64,000 nt of DNA from NCBI RefSeq assembly GCF_900143525.1, contig NZ_FREZ01000001.1:754445-818444 (forward strand). The letters run 5' to 3'. The notes beneath the pieces were generated by a model that was not told the origin of the DNA, did not search any database, and saw only the letters and a list, made by a program, of their open reading frames with translations. Shown here in pieces: positions 56,172 through 63,685 of this stretch; the first letter of the stretch is position 1; each line of letters starts with the position of its first letter. Both the position numbers and the translations under genes were made by a program. The DNA is from Ruegeria sp. Alg231-54. GTDB lineage: Bacteria; Pseudomonadota; Alphaproteobacteria; Rhodobacterales; Rhodobacteraceae.

Positions 56172-56609
56172 ATGTTCAGCGATTTTCTGTCCCGGCTCAC
56201 GCAGCCGCAGCCCGACCCACTTGCCGATAACGACGCCCGTTTGGCCCTTACGGCCCTTCTGGTGCGCATCGCCAGATCCGACAACGACTATGCCGACACG
56301 GAAATGGCACGAATCGACCGGATATCGACGGAACGCTATGGCCTGCCCCCTTTTGAGGCCGCAGCCCTTCGCGCCAGCGCCGAAGATCTAGAAGCCGAAG
56401 CCCCCGATACCGTCCGCTTTACCCGCGCGATCAAAGAGGCTGTCGCTTACGATGACCGATTGGCCGTGGTTCAGGCGATGTGGTCGGTCGCACTGGCCGA
56501 TGGGCATCGGACCGGCGAAGAAGATTCGCTGCTGCGTCTCGTAGTTAGCCTACTGGGTGTCAGCGATGTCGATTCTGCCCTGGCTCGGCAAAAGGCAGCC
56601 AAATCGTGA
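56172..56609 (+). CDS. TerB-like protein 2 (tandem paralogue)
   Basis: A 145-residue paralogue of the preceding gene; shared pattern includes PLADNDARLALTALLVRIARSDNDYADTEMARIDRI and VVQAMWSVALADGHRTGEEDSLLRLVVSLLGVS. Divergence suggests an old duplication. The stop overlaps the start of the PhnD-like gene by four bases, giving a coupled unit of three genes. Confidence 0.8.
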   Translation: MFSDFLSRLTQPQPDPLADNDARLALTALLVRIARSDNDYADTEMARIDRISTERYGLPPFEAAALRASAEDLEAEAPDTVRFTRAIKEAVAYDDRLAVVQAMWSVALADGHRTGEEDSLLRLVVSLLGVSDVDSALARQKAAKS

Positions 56610-57358
56610 TTGCAATGCTGGGCATGTATGACATGCCCGCGCTGCAACCAGCCAATGATCGGTTCTGGTCGTTGATTCGGGCGCATCTTGGATTTGGCCC
56701 CGCGCATCTGACACGTGGCGCTGACGTTTGGGATGTCTGGCATAGCCCCGACCTAGTTTTCTCCCAAACCTGCGGCATGCCTTACCGCATCAGATTGCAC
56801 GGCAAAGTTCAGCTTGTTGGTACTCCGGACTACGGTTTGGCAGGCTGTCCGCCAGGGTACTACCAGTCCGCTATCGTGGCCCGAAAAGACGATACCCGCG
56901 ATCTGGACCAGCTTGCCGGCGGCACCTTTGCTTACAATGAAGCGCTTTCTCAGTCCGGTTGGGCTGCGCCCATGGTTCATCTGTCACGTCACAGCCGCCT
57001 TCCAAGTTCCGTGCTGGAAACCGGCGGTCATGCCCTTTCGGCAGCCGCTGTTGCGGAAGGCCGCGCGGATTATGCCGCGCTGGATGCGCTTACGTGGGAA
57101 TTGCTCAAGGAACACTCGAATTTGGGGGCTGAGCTTCGCGAGGTCGCAGCAACGGAACCTTCGCCCGCCCTGCCCTACATCACGGCCAATAGTCAGGATG
57201 CGCCCCAGATTGCAAAGGCGGTTCGTGCAGCCATCAACGATCTTTCCCCTGCCGACCAAAAGATGCTGCACTTGCGTGGTCTGATCGACATTCCAGCCGA
57301 GCATTACCTTGCCGTTCCCGACCCGTCCCCTGAGGCTGCCAAATTGATCGATCCGTGA
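56606..57358 (+). CDS. PhnD-like periplasmic-binding-fold protein without signal peptide
   Basis: A 250-residue type 2 periplasmic-binding-fold protein similar to phosphate/phosphonate-binding proteins: IAMLGMYDMPALQPANDRFWSLIRAH, SPDLVFSQTCGMPYR, YYQSAIVARKDD, FAYNEALSQSGWAAPMVHLSRHS, ALSAAAVAEGRADYAALDAL. The N-terminus lacks an export signal (MIAMLGMYDMPAL), so it is probably cytoplasmic, unusual for the family. It overlaps the second TerB gene by four bases. Substrate unknown. Confidence 0.75.
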   Translation: MIAMLGMYDMPALQPANDRFWSLIRAHLGFGPAHLTRGADVWDVWHSPDLVFSQTCGMPYRIRLHGKVQLVGTPDYGLAGCPPGYYQSAIVARKDDTRDLDQLAGGTFAYNEALSQSGWAAPMVHLSRHSRLPSSVLETGGHALSAAAVAEGRADYAALDALTWELLKEHSNLGAELREVAATEPSPALPYITANSQDAPQIAKAVRAAINDLSPADQKMLHLRGLIDIPAEHYLAVPDPSPEAAKLIDP

Positions 57359-57483
57359 CCACTTTGGTCAGAACGTCTGGTCATTTTGACAGTTTGTGGC
57401 CCGTTCCGTGTCATTTGCGCATTGCATTGCTCTGAAATTTCAGCCCTAGTACCGCACCAACACCAATAGCAGCTGGACCACCC

Positions 57484-58260
57484 GTGACAGATTCCACTCC
57501 GGTCATCGAGATCAAGAACCTACACAAGAGCTTTGGCAATCTTGAGGTATTGAAAGGGGTGGATATCACCGCCAGACGCGGTGATGTCGTCTCACTTATC
57601 GGTTCGTCCGGTTCTGGCAAATCGACGCTTCTGCGCTGCTGCAACCTGTTGGAAGACAGCCAAGAGGGCGAGATTCTGTTCAAGGGCGAACCTGTCCGCT
57701 GGACTGGCAACGCACATAACCGCCGTCCGGCCGATCCCAAACAGGTCCTACGCATTCGCACAAACCTGTCGATGGTGTTTCAGCAGTTCAATCTGTGGGC
57801 CCATATGACCATCCTGCAAAACGTGATGGAGGCCCCCGTGACCGTAATGGGCCGCGACAAGGCCGAGGCTGAAGACAGCGCCCGTAGGTATCTGGAAAAG
57901 GTCGGCATCGGCGACAAATGCGACGCATATCCCGCGCAACTGTCAGGTGGTCAGCAGCAACGCGCCGCGATTGCGCGCGGCCTGTGCATGGAGCCTCAGG
58001 CCCTGCTGTTCGACGAACCGACTTCGGCGCTGGACCCCGAACTGGAACAGGAAGTGATCAAAGTGATCAAGGATCTGGCCGCAGAAGGCCGCACCATGAT
58101 CATCGTGACACACGATATGAAAATGGCTGCCGATATCTCGAGCCATGTGGTGTTCCTGCATCAAGGCCTCATCGAAGAAGAAGGCCTGCCGGAAGACATC
58201 TTTACGACCCCTGAATCCACGCGACTTCAGGGTTTTCTCTCCGCCACCATGGCGGCATAA
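57484..58260 (+). CDS. polar amino-acid ABC transporter ATP-binding protein
   Basis: A 258-residue ATPase with Walker A GSSGSGKST, Q-loop FQQFNLWAHMT, signature LSGGQQQR, Walker B ALLFDEPTSALDPE and H-loop VTHDMKMA. It is of the HisP/GlnQ group. Begins at GTG. First gene of a four-gene importer: ATPase, binding protein, two permeases. By context, basic or polar amino acids (Lys/Arg/Orn type) are the likely substrates; not proven. Confidence 0.93.
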   Translation: MTDSTPVIEIKNLHKSFGNLEVLKGVDITARRGDVVSLIGSSGSGKSTLLRCCNLLEDSQEGEILFKGEPVRWTGNAHNRRPADPKQVLRIRTNLSMVFQQFNLWAHMTILQNVMEAPVTVMGRDKAEAEDSARRYLEKVGIGDKCDAYPAQLSGGQQQRAAIARGLCMEPQALLFDEPTSALDPELEQEVIKVIKDLAAEGRTMIIVTHDMKMAADISSHVVFLHQGLIEEEGLPEDIFTTPESTRLQGFLSATMAA

Positions 58261-58291
58261 ATTCAGGACAGAACCAAAAAGGGGAGTAACA

Positions 58292-59005
58292 ATGAAAAAC
58301 CTGATTCTGACCACAGCAGCACTGGCGCTGAGCGCCGGTATGGCCATGGCCGATACGGTCCGCATGGGCACCGAAGGCGCCTACCCTCCGTGGAACTTCA
58401 TCAATGACGCCGGCGAGATCGACGGTTTCGAGCGTGAGCTGGGCGACGAGCTGTGCAAGCGCGCAAACCTGGAATGCGAATGGGTCAAGAACGACTGGGA
58501 TTCGATTATTCCGAACCTGGTGTCGGGCAACTATGACGTCATCATCGCGGGCATGTCGATCACCGACGAGCGCGACGAAGTGATTGATTTCACTCAGAAC
58601 TACACGCCGCCAGATCCGTCGGCTTATGTTGCAACCTCCGACGACGTAGATGTCGCGAACGGCGTTGTTGCGGCACAGACCGGCACCATTCAGGCCGGTT
58701 ACATTGCTGAATCCGGCGCAACTCTGGTCGAGTTCGCCAGCCCCGAAGAAACCATCGCAGCCGTGCGCAATGGCGAAGCTGACGCCGTTCTGGCCGATAA
58801 GTCTTTCCTTGCGCCGATTGCAGATGAAGACGCGGAACTGCGCTTTGTCGCCGAAGATGTCCCGCTGGGCGGTGGTGTCGGCATCGGTGTGCGCGAGTCG
58901 GACGGTGATCTGAAAGAGAAGCTCAACACTGCCATCCAGTCCATGAAGGACGACGGCAGCCTGAACGAGCTGATCACCAAATGGGAAGTGTCCTCGACCT
59001 TCTGA
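58292..59005 (+). CDS. polar amino-acid ABC transporter substrate-binding protein
   Basis: Periplasmic binding protein of about 237 residues: signal peptide MKNLILTTAALALSAGMAMA, then the family 3 motifs TVRMGTEGAYPPWNFIND, GFERELGDELCKRANLECEWV, DWDSIIPNLVSGNYDVIIAGMSITDER, and GIGVRESDGDLKEKLNTAIQSM. ATG 58292 follows GGGGAG. Similar in layout to Lys/Arg/Orn- and octopine-type binding proteins. Confidence 0.94.
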   Translation: MKNLILTTAALALSAGMAMADTVRMGTEGAYPPWNFINDAGEIDGFERELGDELCKRANLECEWVKNDWDSIIPNLVSGNYDVIIAGMSITDERDEVIDFTQNYTPPDPSAYVATSDDVDVANGVVAAQTGTIQAGYIAESGATLVEFASPEETIAAVRNGEADAVLADKSFLAPIADEDAELRFVAEDVPLGGGVGIGVRESDGDLKEKLNTAIQSMKDDGSLNELITKWEVSSTF

Positions 59006-59076
59006 TCTGAATCAGGTTGCGCGCCCCAATACCGGGGCGCGCCGCCCCTGAGCCTTAGCACCTCAAGAGGCCCGCC

Positions 59077-59964
59077 ATTTTCTCGTTTTGCACTGATCCC
59101 GATACGCTGGGCACGTTCCGCTGGTTTTCCTGCTACCTCACCAACGGCGTGCACTGGTCGTTCTACCTGTCGTTCCTGAAGGTCCTGCTGTTGCTGGCCG
59201 TCACAGCGCCCGTAGCGTTGAGTTTCGGGTTCGTTGGTGCCATGGCCGCCCGCTCGCATATCCCCCCCGTCAGCTGGCTGGGCAAGGGCTATATCGCTAT
59301 TGTACGGGGTGTGCCGGACATCGCCTTCTTCATGTTCTTCGTGATCGCCCTGGATCAGGCTTTTGAATGGACGCGCCATAAGATCCTTTGCCCCGATTGG
59401 CCGGACCCGATCCGCCAGGGCAACGACTTCATCGTTTGCCAGTCGGCAAAACTACCGCTCAGCACCGCGCCGGAATTTGTGCATGAGACCTATGGTTTCT
59501 TCCTCGCAGTCATCACATTCTCGATCGTTTTCGGTGCTTTTGCGGCCAACGTGCTGTTTGGCGGCATGCGGGCGGTTCCCCATGCGCAGCTGGAAACAGC
59601 AGCCGCTTATGGCCTGTCCCCCAGCCAGACATTCTGGCGCATCCTCGTGCCGCAAATGTGGGTTTACGCCCTGCCCGGCCTGTCGAACCTGTGGATGGTG
59701 CTGATCAAAGCCACGCCACTGCTGTTCCTGCTGGGCATCGAAGACATCGTCTATTGGGCCCGCGAATTGGGCGGGACCAAGACCACAAAATTCACGCAAT
59801 ACCCCCATGGCGACTGGCGCATGTGGTACTTCCTGGCTCTGCTGATCTTCTACCTCGGCATGACCCGCGTCTCGGAAATCGGGCTTGAAAAGCTGATGCG
59901 CCGCCTGTCCCACGGACAGGCCACATCAGGCGGAGAGCTTCTGCGCAAGGAGACCACCGCATGA
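59077..59964 (+). CDS. amino-acid ABC transporter permease (apparent ATT start)
   Basis: HisM/HisQ-type permease with five or six helices. The conserved loop ETAAAYGLSPSQTFWRILVPQM and the N-terminal stretch FSFCTDPDTLGTFRWFSCYLTNG precede the first in-frame GTG at 59149. That conserved stretch starts at ATT 59077, six bases after GAGG, and a TAG lies at 59056-59058. An AUU start is therefore more likely than a GTG start that would drop 24 conserved-looking residues. Overlaps the next permease gene (ATGA). Confidence 0.82.
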   Translation: MFSFCTDPDTLGTFRWFSCYLTNGVHWSFYLSFLKVLLLLAVTAPVALSFGFVGAMAARSHIPPVSWLGKGYIAIVRGVPDIAFFMFFVIALDQAFEWTRHKILCPDWPDPIRQGNDFIVCQSAKLPLSTAPEFVHETYGFFLAVITFSIVFGAFAANVLFGGMRAVPHAQLETAAAYGLSPSQTFWRILVPQMWVYALPGLSNLWMVLIKATPLLFLLGIEDIVYWARELGGTKTTKFTQYPHGDWRMWYFLALLIFYLGMTRVSEIGLEKLMRRLSHGQATSGGELLRKETTA

Positions 59965-60767
59965 GCTGCATCCAGACCATCCAGGATTACGGCCTGCGTT
60001 CCCTGGGCCTTGGTGAGCGGCTACTGCCGCGCAACGATTTTACCCTGTGCGAGCAATTCACCCTGATCGGTTCAGGCATGATCTGGAATATCTATTTCGG
60101 CATCATGGCATTGGTCACCGGGTTCTTTCTGGCAACCGCCATGGCAATGGGCAAAGCATCCGCCAACAAGTGGCTGCGCAAACCGTCCGAGTGGTTCATC
60201 TTTATCTTCCGCGGCTCGCCGCTGTTCATCCAGTTCTTCTTTGCCTACTTCTTCTTCCTGTCACTGAAGAAGTCCTATCCCATGTTCGACGCCCTGACAT
60301 CGGCATGGCTGGGAGCGTTGATCGTTCTGTTCCTGAACACCGCCGCCTATACCGGTGAGATCTTCTATGGCGCGCTGCGCTCGATCCCCAAGGGTGATAT
60401 CGAGGCCGCTGATGCCTATGGCATGTCGGGCTGGTCGCGGTTCCGTCGGATCATCTGGCCCACCATGCTGCGTCTGGCCTGGCCTGCCTACACGAACGAA
60501 GCAATCTTCCTGTTTCATGCCACCACGCTGGTCTTCTTTTCGGCCTTCCCCGCCTGGCAGCAACGTGGCGACGCGCTGTATTACGCCAGCTATTTCGCCG
60601 ACAAGACATTCAATCCGTTCATTCCCTACCCGATCTTGGCCTTCTACTTCATCCTGCTGACGCTGGTGGTAGTCGGGGTGTTCGGGCTGATCAACAAACG
60701 ACTGAACCGCCACTTGCCAGCGGCCAGAAAGGCCAAGATGAGGTTCCGTCTGAACCTGGCGCGCTAA
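59961..60767 (+). CDS. amino-acid ABC transporter permease
   Basis: A 268-residue HisM-type permease: FIFRGSPLFIQFFFAYFFFL, the EAA-type loop DIEAADAYGMSGWSRFRRIIWPTMLRLAWPAY and the helix YPILAFYFILLTLVVVGVFGL. Starts four bases before the end of the previous permease. Forms the heterodimeric membrane part of the transporter with it. Followed by a terminator. Confidence 0.94.
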   Translation: MSCIQTIQDYGLRSLGLGERLLPRNDFTLCEQFTLIGSGMIWNIYFGIMALVTGFFLATAMAMGKASANKWLRKPSEWFIFIFRGSPLFIQFFFAYFFFLSLKKSYPMFDALTSAWLGALIVLFLNTAAYTGEIFYGALRSIPKGDIEAADAYGMSGWSRFRRIIWPTMLRLAWPAYTNEAIFLFHATTLVFFSAFPAWQQRGDALYYASYFADKTFNPFIPYPILAFYFILLTLVVVGVFGLINKRLNRHLPAARKAKMRFRLNLAR

Positions 60768-60790
60768 GTCAGGCAACCAAACAATTCGGC

Positions 60791-60819
60791 AACCGGGCTT
60801 GTTTTTGGCCCGGTTTTTT
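60791..60819 (+). terminator. rho-independent terminator after the ABC operon
   Basis: Perfect 8-bp stem AACCGGGC / GCCCGGTT with a 9-base loop and a run of six T that overlaps the last stem bases. Confidence 0.9.
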
Positions 60820-60871
60820 CTTGCCGAGAATCTCAGGAAAGTACTGAGAAAGCGTTATGAATAAGGGAAAA

Positions 60872-60948
60872 TGGTACCGCCTGCTGGATTCGAACCGGCG
60901 ACCTCTGGATCCACAATCCAGCGCTCTAACCAACTGAGCTAAGGCGGC
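60872..60948 (-). tRNA. tRNA-His (anticodon GTG)
   Basis: A 77-nt cloverleaf with CCA encoded. Acceptor GCCGCCT pairs with AGGCGGT (G1-U72), discriminator A73, D-arm TAGCTCAGTTGGTTAGAGC, anticodon stem-loop CTGGA-TTGTGGA-TCCAG, T-arm CCGGTTCGAATCCGG. There is no G-1 pairing with a C73, matching the unusual tRNA-His of many Alphaproteobacteria. Confidence 0.96.
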
Positions 60949-60995
60949 ACTCGTGAGGGGCGATGTACCGAACACGCGCAGGGAATGCAAGAGAA

Positions 60996-61478
60996 TTAAA
61001 GACGAATTTCCCAGCTTTGTTCGACAAGATCACAGCCAAAGGAATGAACCTTTTTGCTGCCGGTTAATTGCCATCCGGAAGCCCTGTAAAGTGCACAAGC
61101 TGCCCGATGGCTTTCATGCGTCCACAAGGCCATATCACGATATCCAGAATCGCGGGCGAACCCCATGCAAGTGTTGAGCATGTGTTTACCTAAGCCCTGT
61201 CCACGGGCCTCTGGCATCAACAGAAACAACCTCAATTTTGCGGTGTGGTCGTTCAGCGCGACACAAAAGATACTGCCAAGGCGCACGCCATCCCGCTCCG
61301 CAATCCAGCCCTTCTCACGTGTTGGATCGTGTGATGCCATGAAATCCGCCAGAATCCTTTCAACCAGAGGCGCGAATGTGTCATCAAACCCCTCGTTCCG
61401 CTGATAGAGGCGGCCGTGCTGTTCTACCAACCAGGGCGCATCATCTGGTCGGAATGGTCTGATCAGAATATCATTCAT
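60996..61478 (-). CDS. GNAT family N-acetyltransferase
   Basis: A 160-residue acetyltransferase with the acetyl-CoA motif LFLLMPEARGQGLGKHMLNTCMGFARDSGY and the RPFRPDDAPWLVEQHG opening. It is likely a small-molecule or protein N-terminal acetylase. The gene is adjacent to tRNA-His on the same strand. Substrate unknown. Confidence 0.9.
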   Translation of the reverse strand: MNDILIRPFRPDDAPWLVEQHGRLYQRNEGFDDTFAPLVERILADFMASHDPTREKGWIAERDGVRLGSIFCVALNDHTAKLRLFLLMPEARGQGLGKHMLNTCMGFARDSGYRDMALWTHESHRAACALYRASGWQLTGSKKVHSFGCDLVEQSWEIRL

Positions 61479-61555
61479 ACCTTACCTGACCTCAAAGGCG
61501 GCTTGATTCTCAACCCTTTGCGCGCTAGCAGGAACGCTCAGTCCCGGAGGCGCAA

Positions 61556-61744
61556 ATGGGCATCAACACCGAACGTGACATTCAGGCAAACCTTCAGATC
61601 GGCCCGACCGACCACGGCATGGTGCGCCTGTTCATCGAGGCCGACGGCGTCGAAATTCCGATGGATTTCGAACCTGAAGAAGCGGAAGAAATCGCGGACG
61701 AAATCCTCGCCGCCGTGCAAGCTGCCCGGATCGTAAAAGACTGA
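61556..61744 (+). CDS. DUF6324-like small protein
   Basis: A 62-residue protein (MGINTERDIQANLQIGPTDHG ... DFEPEEAEEIADEILAAVQAA) with a short beta part and a C-terminal acidic helix, resembling DUF6324 of Rhodobacteraceae. GGAGG precedes ATG 61556. Convergent with mmcB, four bases apart. Function unknown. Confidence 0.7.
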   Translation: MGINTERDIQANLQIGPTDHGMVRLFIEADGVEIPMDFEPEEAEEIADEILAAVQAARIVKD

Positions 61745-61748
61745 CAGT

Positions 61749-62180
61749 TCAAATTCTTGGATCACGCAATGCCTGCAATCTGCGGGCTGTATCTGTTGCA
61801 ATCTTCTGAATCATCTTCTTGCGCCGCGCAGGTGCCAGCTTATCTTCCGGTGCCATTCGGATAATTTCGGCGTCATATGCATCTGCGATGATCAGCCCGG
61901 TTTCCTCGGGCAACAGATCGGTTGGGAAATCGGTATCGACGGCCCAGAAAAAGCGATCACACCAATCCAGATACCCCTGCCATTTGGAGTCCGTCAGATA
62001 ATCTGCGCGGCTGGATTTGCACTCGATCACCCACAGTTCCCCCTTGGGGCCCAATCCCATGACGTCGACGCGCAAACCGCGGGTGGGGACAAATTCCTCA
62101 ACAGATACAAAGCCATGCGCCAACAAGTGGCGCGAAACCCCACGGGCCAGTTTTTGTCCGGGCTGTAAATCCAGTGTCAT
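61749..62180 (-). CDS. mmcB: MmcB family DNA repair protein
   Basis: A 143-residue PD-(D/E)xK-type protein (LRVDVMGLGPKGELWVIECKSSRADYLTDSKW, with D-E-x-K catalytic pattern). In Caulobacter the homologue protects against mitomycin C. ATG 62180 follows AGGA closely. A LexA box lies 12-26 bases upstream, so the gene is likely SOS-induced. The frame opens to 62297 but the shorter start fits the family. Confidence 0.85.
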   Translation of the reverse strand: MTLDLQPGQKLARGVSRHLLAHGFVSVEEFVPTRGLRVDVMGLGPKGELWVIECKSSRADYLTDSKWQGYLDWCDRFFWAVDTDFPTDLLPEETGLIIADAYDAEIIRMAPEDKLAPARRKKMIQKIATDTARRLQALRDPRI

Positions 62181-62191
62181 TCCTGAAATGT

Positions 62192-62206
62192 GAACAATTC
62201 GTGAAC
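62192..62206 (-). promoter_or_regulatory. LexA box upstream of mmcB
   Basis: GAAC-AATTCGT-GAAC matches the alphaproteobacterial SOS box (GTTC-N7-GTTC in the other orientation). It sits 12 bases upstream of the mmcB start codon, consistent with SOS control. Confidence 0.75.
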
Positions 62207-62230
62207 AAAAATCAAGCGCCTGAAAGACCC

Positions 62231-62259
62231 TTGACATGATACCATCTGGTATCTCATAA
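62231..62259 (+). promoter_or_regulatory. promoter of the ArsR/AHSA1 operon
   Basis: TTGACA (62231-62236), a 17-base spacer and TCATAA (62254-62259) form a sigma70-type promoter. Operator 1 fills the spacer. Confidence 0.7.
62238..62253. promoter_or_regulatory. ArsR operator 1
   Basis: GATACCA-TC-TGGTATC is a perfect 7-bp palindrome lying exactly between -35 and -10. A second palindrome (ATACCA-AA-TGGTAT) lies at 62266-62279, centred 27 bases away. Confidence 0.75.
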
Positions 62260-62265
62260 ATTGCA

Positions 62266-62279
62266 ATACCAAATGGTAT
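62266..62279. promoter_or_regulatory. ArsR operator 2
   Basis: ATACCA-AA-TGGTAT, the second copy of the operator, lies just downstream of the -10 element near the transcription start and before the ribosome binding site. Confidence 0.75.
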
Positions 62280-62296
62280 CACTATTGAGGTGACCA

Positions 62297-62617
62297 ATGC
62301 AGACGCAAATTCAAAACGCGTTCCGCGCCCTTGCGGACCCGACCCGACGGGAGATCGTCCAAATCCTTGCCTCTGGCGACATGACGATCGCTCAGCTGAC
62401 CGATCAGTTCGATATGACCCGTGCAGCGGTCAAAAAGCACCTGACCGTTCTTTCCGACGGCGGCCTCATCACCGTCGAGGCGCGTGGACGCGAGCGCATA
62501 AACCGACTGGAGCCGAATGGAATGGCCCCCATCCTCGACTGGTTCAGTTATTTTGACCAGTTCTGGGATGATCGCCTGAATAATCTTAAGGAAGCTATTG
62601 AAAGGAATAAAAAATGA
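62297..62617 (+). CDS. ArsR-family (HTH_20) transcriptional repressor
   Basis: A 106-residue winged-helix protein: ALADPTRREIVQILASGDMTIAQLTDQF, DMTRAAVKKHLTVLSDGGLI, EARGRERINRLEPNGM. It belongs to the group that is paired with AHSA1/SRPBCC genes and lacks metal-sensing cysteines. ATG 62297 follows GAGG. The palindromes in its promoter are almost certainly its own operators. Overlaps the next gene by four bases (ATGA). Confidence 0.92.
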   Translation: MQTQIQNAFRALADPTRREIVQILASGDMTIAQLTDQFDMTRAAVKKHLTVLSDGGLITVEARGRERINRLEPNGMAPILDWFSYFDQFWDDRLNNLKEAIERNKK

Positions 62618-63039
62618 CGAATGCAGTTCTGCAAAAGCAGATTTTCCTGAGGGCCAAGCCGGAAACCGTATGGGCCTATTTGACCGAACCCGCCCGCTTG
62701 GCAGAGTGGTTTCACAAACCAGGCCGTCCGTTGGCCGCCGGTCAGAAGCTTGAGATGTTCGGTACATCCAGTGGCGATCTTCTGATCTGGGGTGAGGTAC
62801 GCGCTGCCCGTCCGCCCGAATATCTCGAATATACATTCACTATCAAACCCATGGGAGACGTTGTTAGTGTCGTAAAATGGACGCTGGACCCGGTACCGGG
62901 CGGTACACGGCTGGGCTTGGTTCACGAAGGGCTGCCGCAAGGCGCAGAGGGATTTGGCCTGATCCTTGCACTCGATGACGGTTGGGACGAACATTTGGGC
63001 AAGATGCGCAATGCGCTGCACGAAACTGTTGACGCCTGA
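62614..63039 (+). CDS. SRPBCC (AHSA1-like) domain protein
   Basis: A 141-residue START-like ligand-binding protein: QIFLRAKPETVWAYLTEPARLAEWF, PPEYLEYTFTIKPMG and the C-terminal helix GWDEHLGKMRNALHETV. It probably binds a small hydrophobic ligand and may supply the signal relieved by the upstream repressor. Ligand unknown. Confidence 0.9.
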   Translation: MTNAVLQKQIFLRAKPETVWAYLTEPARLAEWFHKPGRPLAAGQKLEMFGTSSGDLLIWGEVRAARPPEYLEYTFTIKPMGDVVSVVKWTLDPVPGGTRLGLVHEGLPQGAEGFGLILALDDGWDEHLGKMRNALHETVDA

Positions 63040-63294
63040 CCCCTTGTGCAAACCCGCCGCAACCCCTACTTAGGCCCGTGGCGGGTTCTGCCCTTCTTGT
63101 GATTGGTAGCATTCTGGTGGCCTTAAGCAATTCCGAGGGGGCTGGCTCTGTTCAGGTCCTGGCCTGATTACCTGGCGCCCACCTGTACATACAGGTCCTC
63201 GGGAATCACACCGCACGGTTGACTGGCGGTCCTGCCACATAAATTTGTCTCTCGCCCGGTCTGGGAGAGTCTTCATTTCCCGAAATAGGTTGGC

Positions 63295-63591
63295 TCAGCC
63301 CTTGTCCACCGCCACGCGGGCGGGTTCGAACTCGGCCGCAATAGGTGTACCGCGCCTGGGGCCCTGCGGCTTTTCCGCCATACTCATGATCGCGTAAGCG
63401 AACTGAACACCGGCGAAAACAATGCCATTCATGAACCAGATCATTGCCAGAGCGATTAACCCGATCTCGGATCCGAAAATCAGGCCGCGCAAGTTGGCCA
63501 CGTTCAGCGCCAGCAGCACCCCGACAAACAGGGCCGAGATGACAAATCCCCATGCAACTTGCGTGATGTAAAGGCGGATCAGTTTGGGCAC
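63295..63591 (-). CDS. small two-helix membrane protein
   Basis: About 98 residues from GTG 63591, preceded by AAGGAG. It has two helices (VAWGFVISALFVGVLLALNVA and IGLIALAMIWFMNGIVFAGVQF) and a basic C-terminal tail rich in Pro and Arg. No family recognised with certainty; similar proteins occur in Rhodobacteraceae. The upstream open frame to 63708 is not supported by a ribosome binding site. Confidence 0.7.
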   Translation of the reverse strand: MPKLIRLYITQVAWGFVISALFVGVLLALNVANLRGLIFGSEIGLIALAMIWFMNGIVFAGVQFAYAIMSMAEKPQGPRRGTPIAAEFEPARVAVDKG

Positions 63592-63685
63592 GACAAAGCT
63601 CCTTGTCTGATACCGTGATGATAGCGCATGGTCGTGCTGAGTAAACCGCGGCCTCAACGGGTGCGACACTATATTCGGAGTCTCT

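Noticed and set aside
55702..56609. A tellurite-resistance operon
   Set aside because: Only TerB-like genes are present; terC, terD and others are missing, so resistance should not be claimed.
63047..63100. A terminator formed by AACCCGCC and GGCGGGTT after the AHSA1 gene
   Set aside because: Stem is perfect but the loop is 19 bases and there is no T-run; too weak to call.
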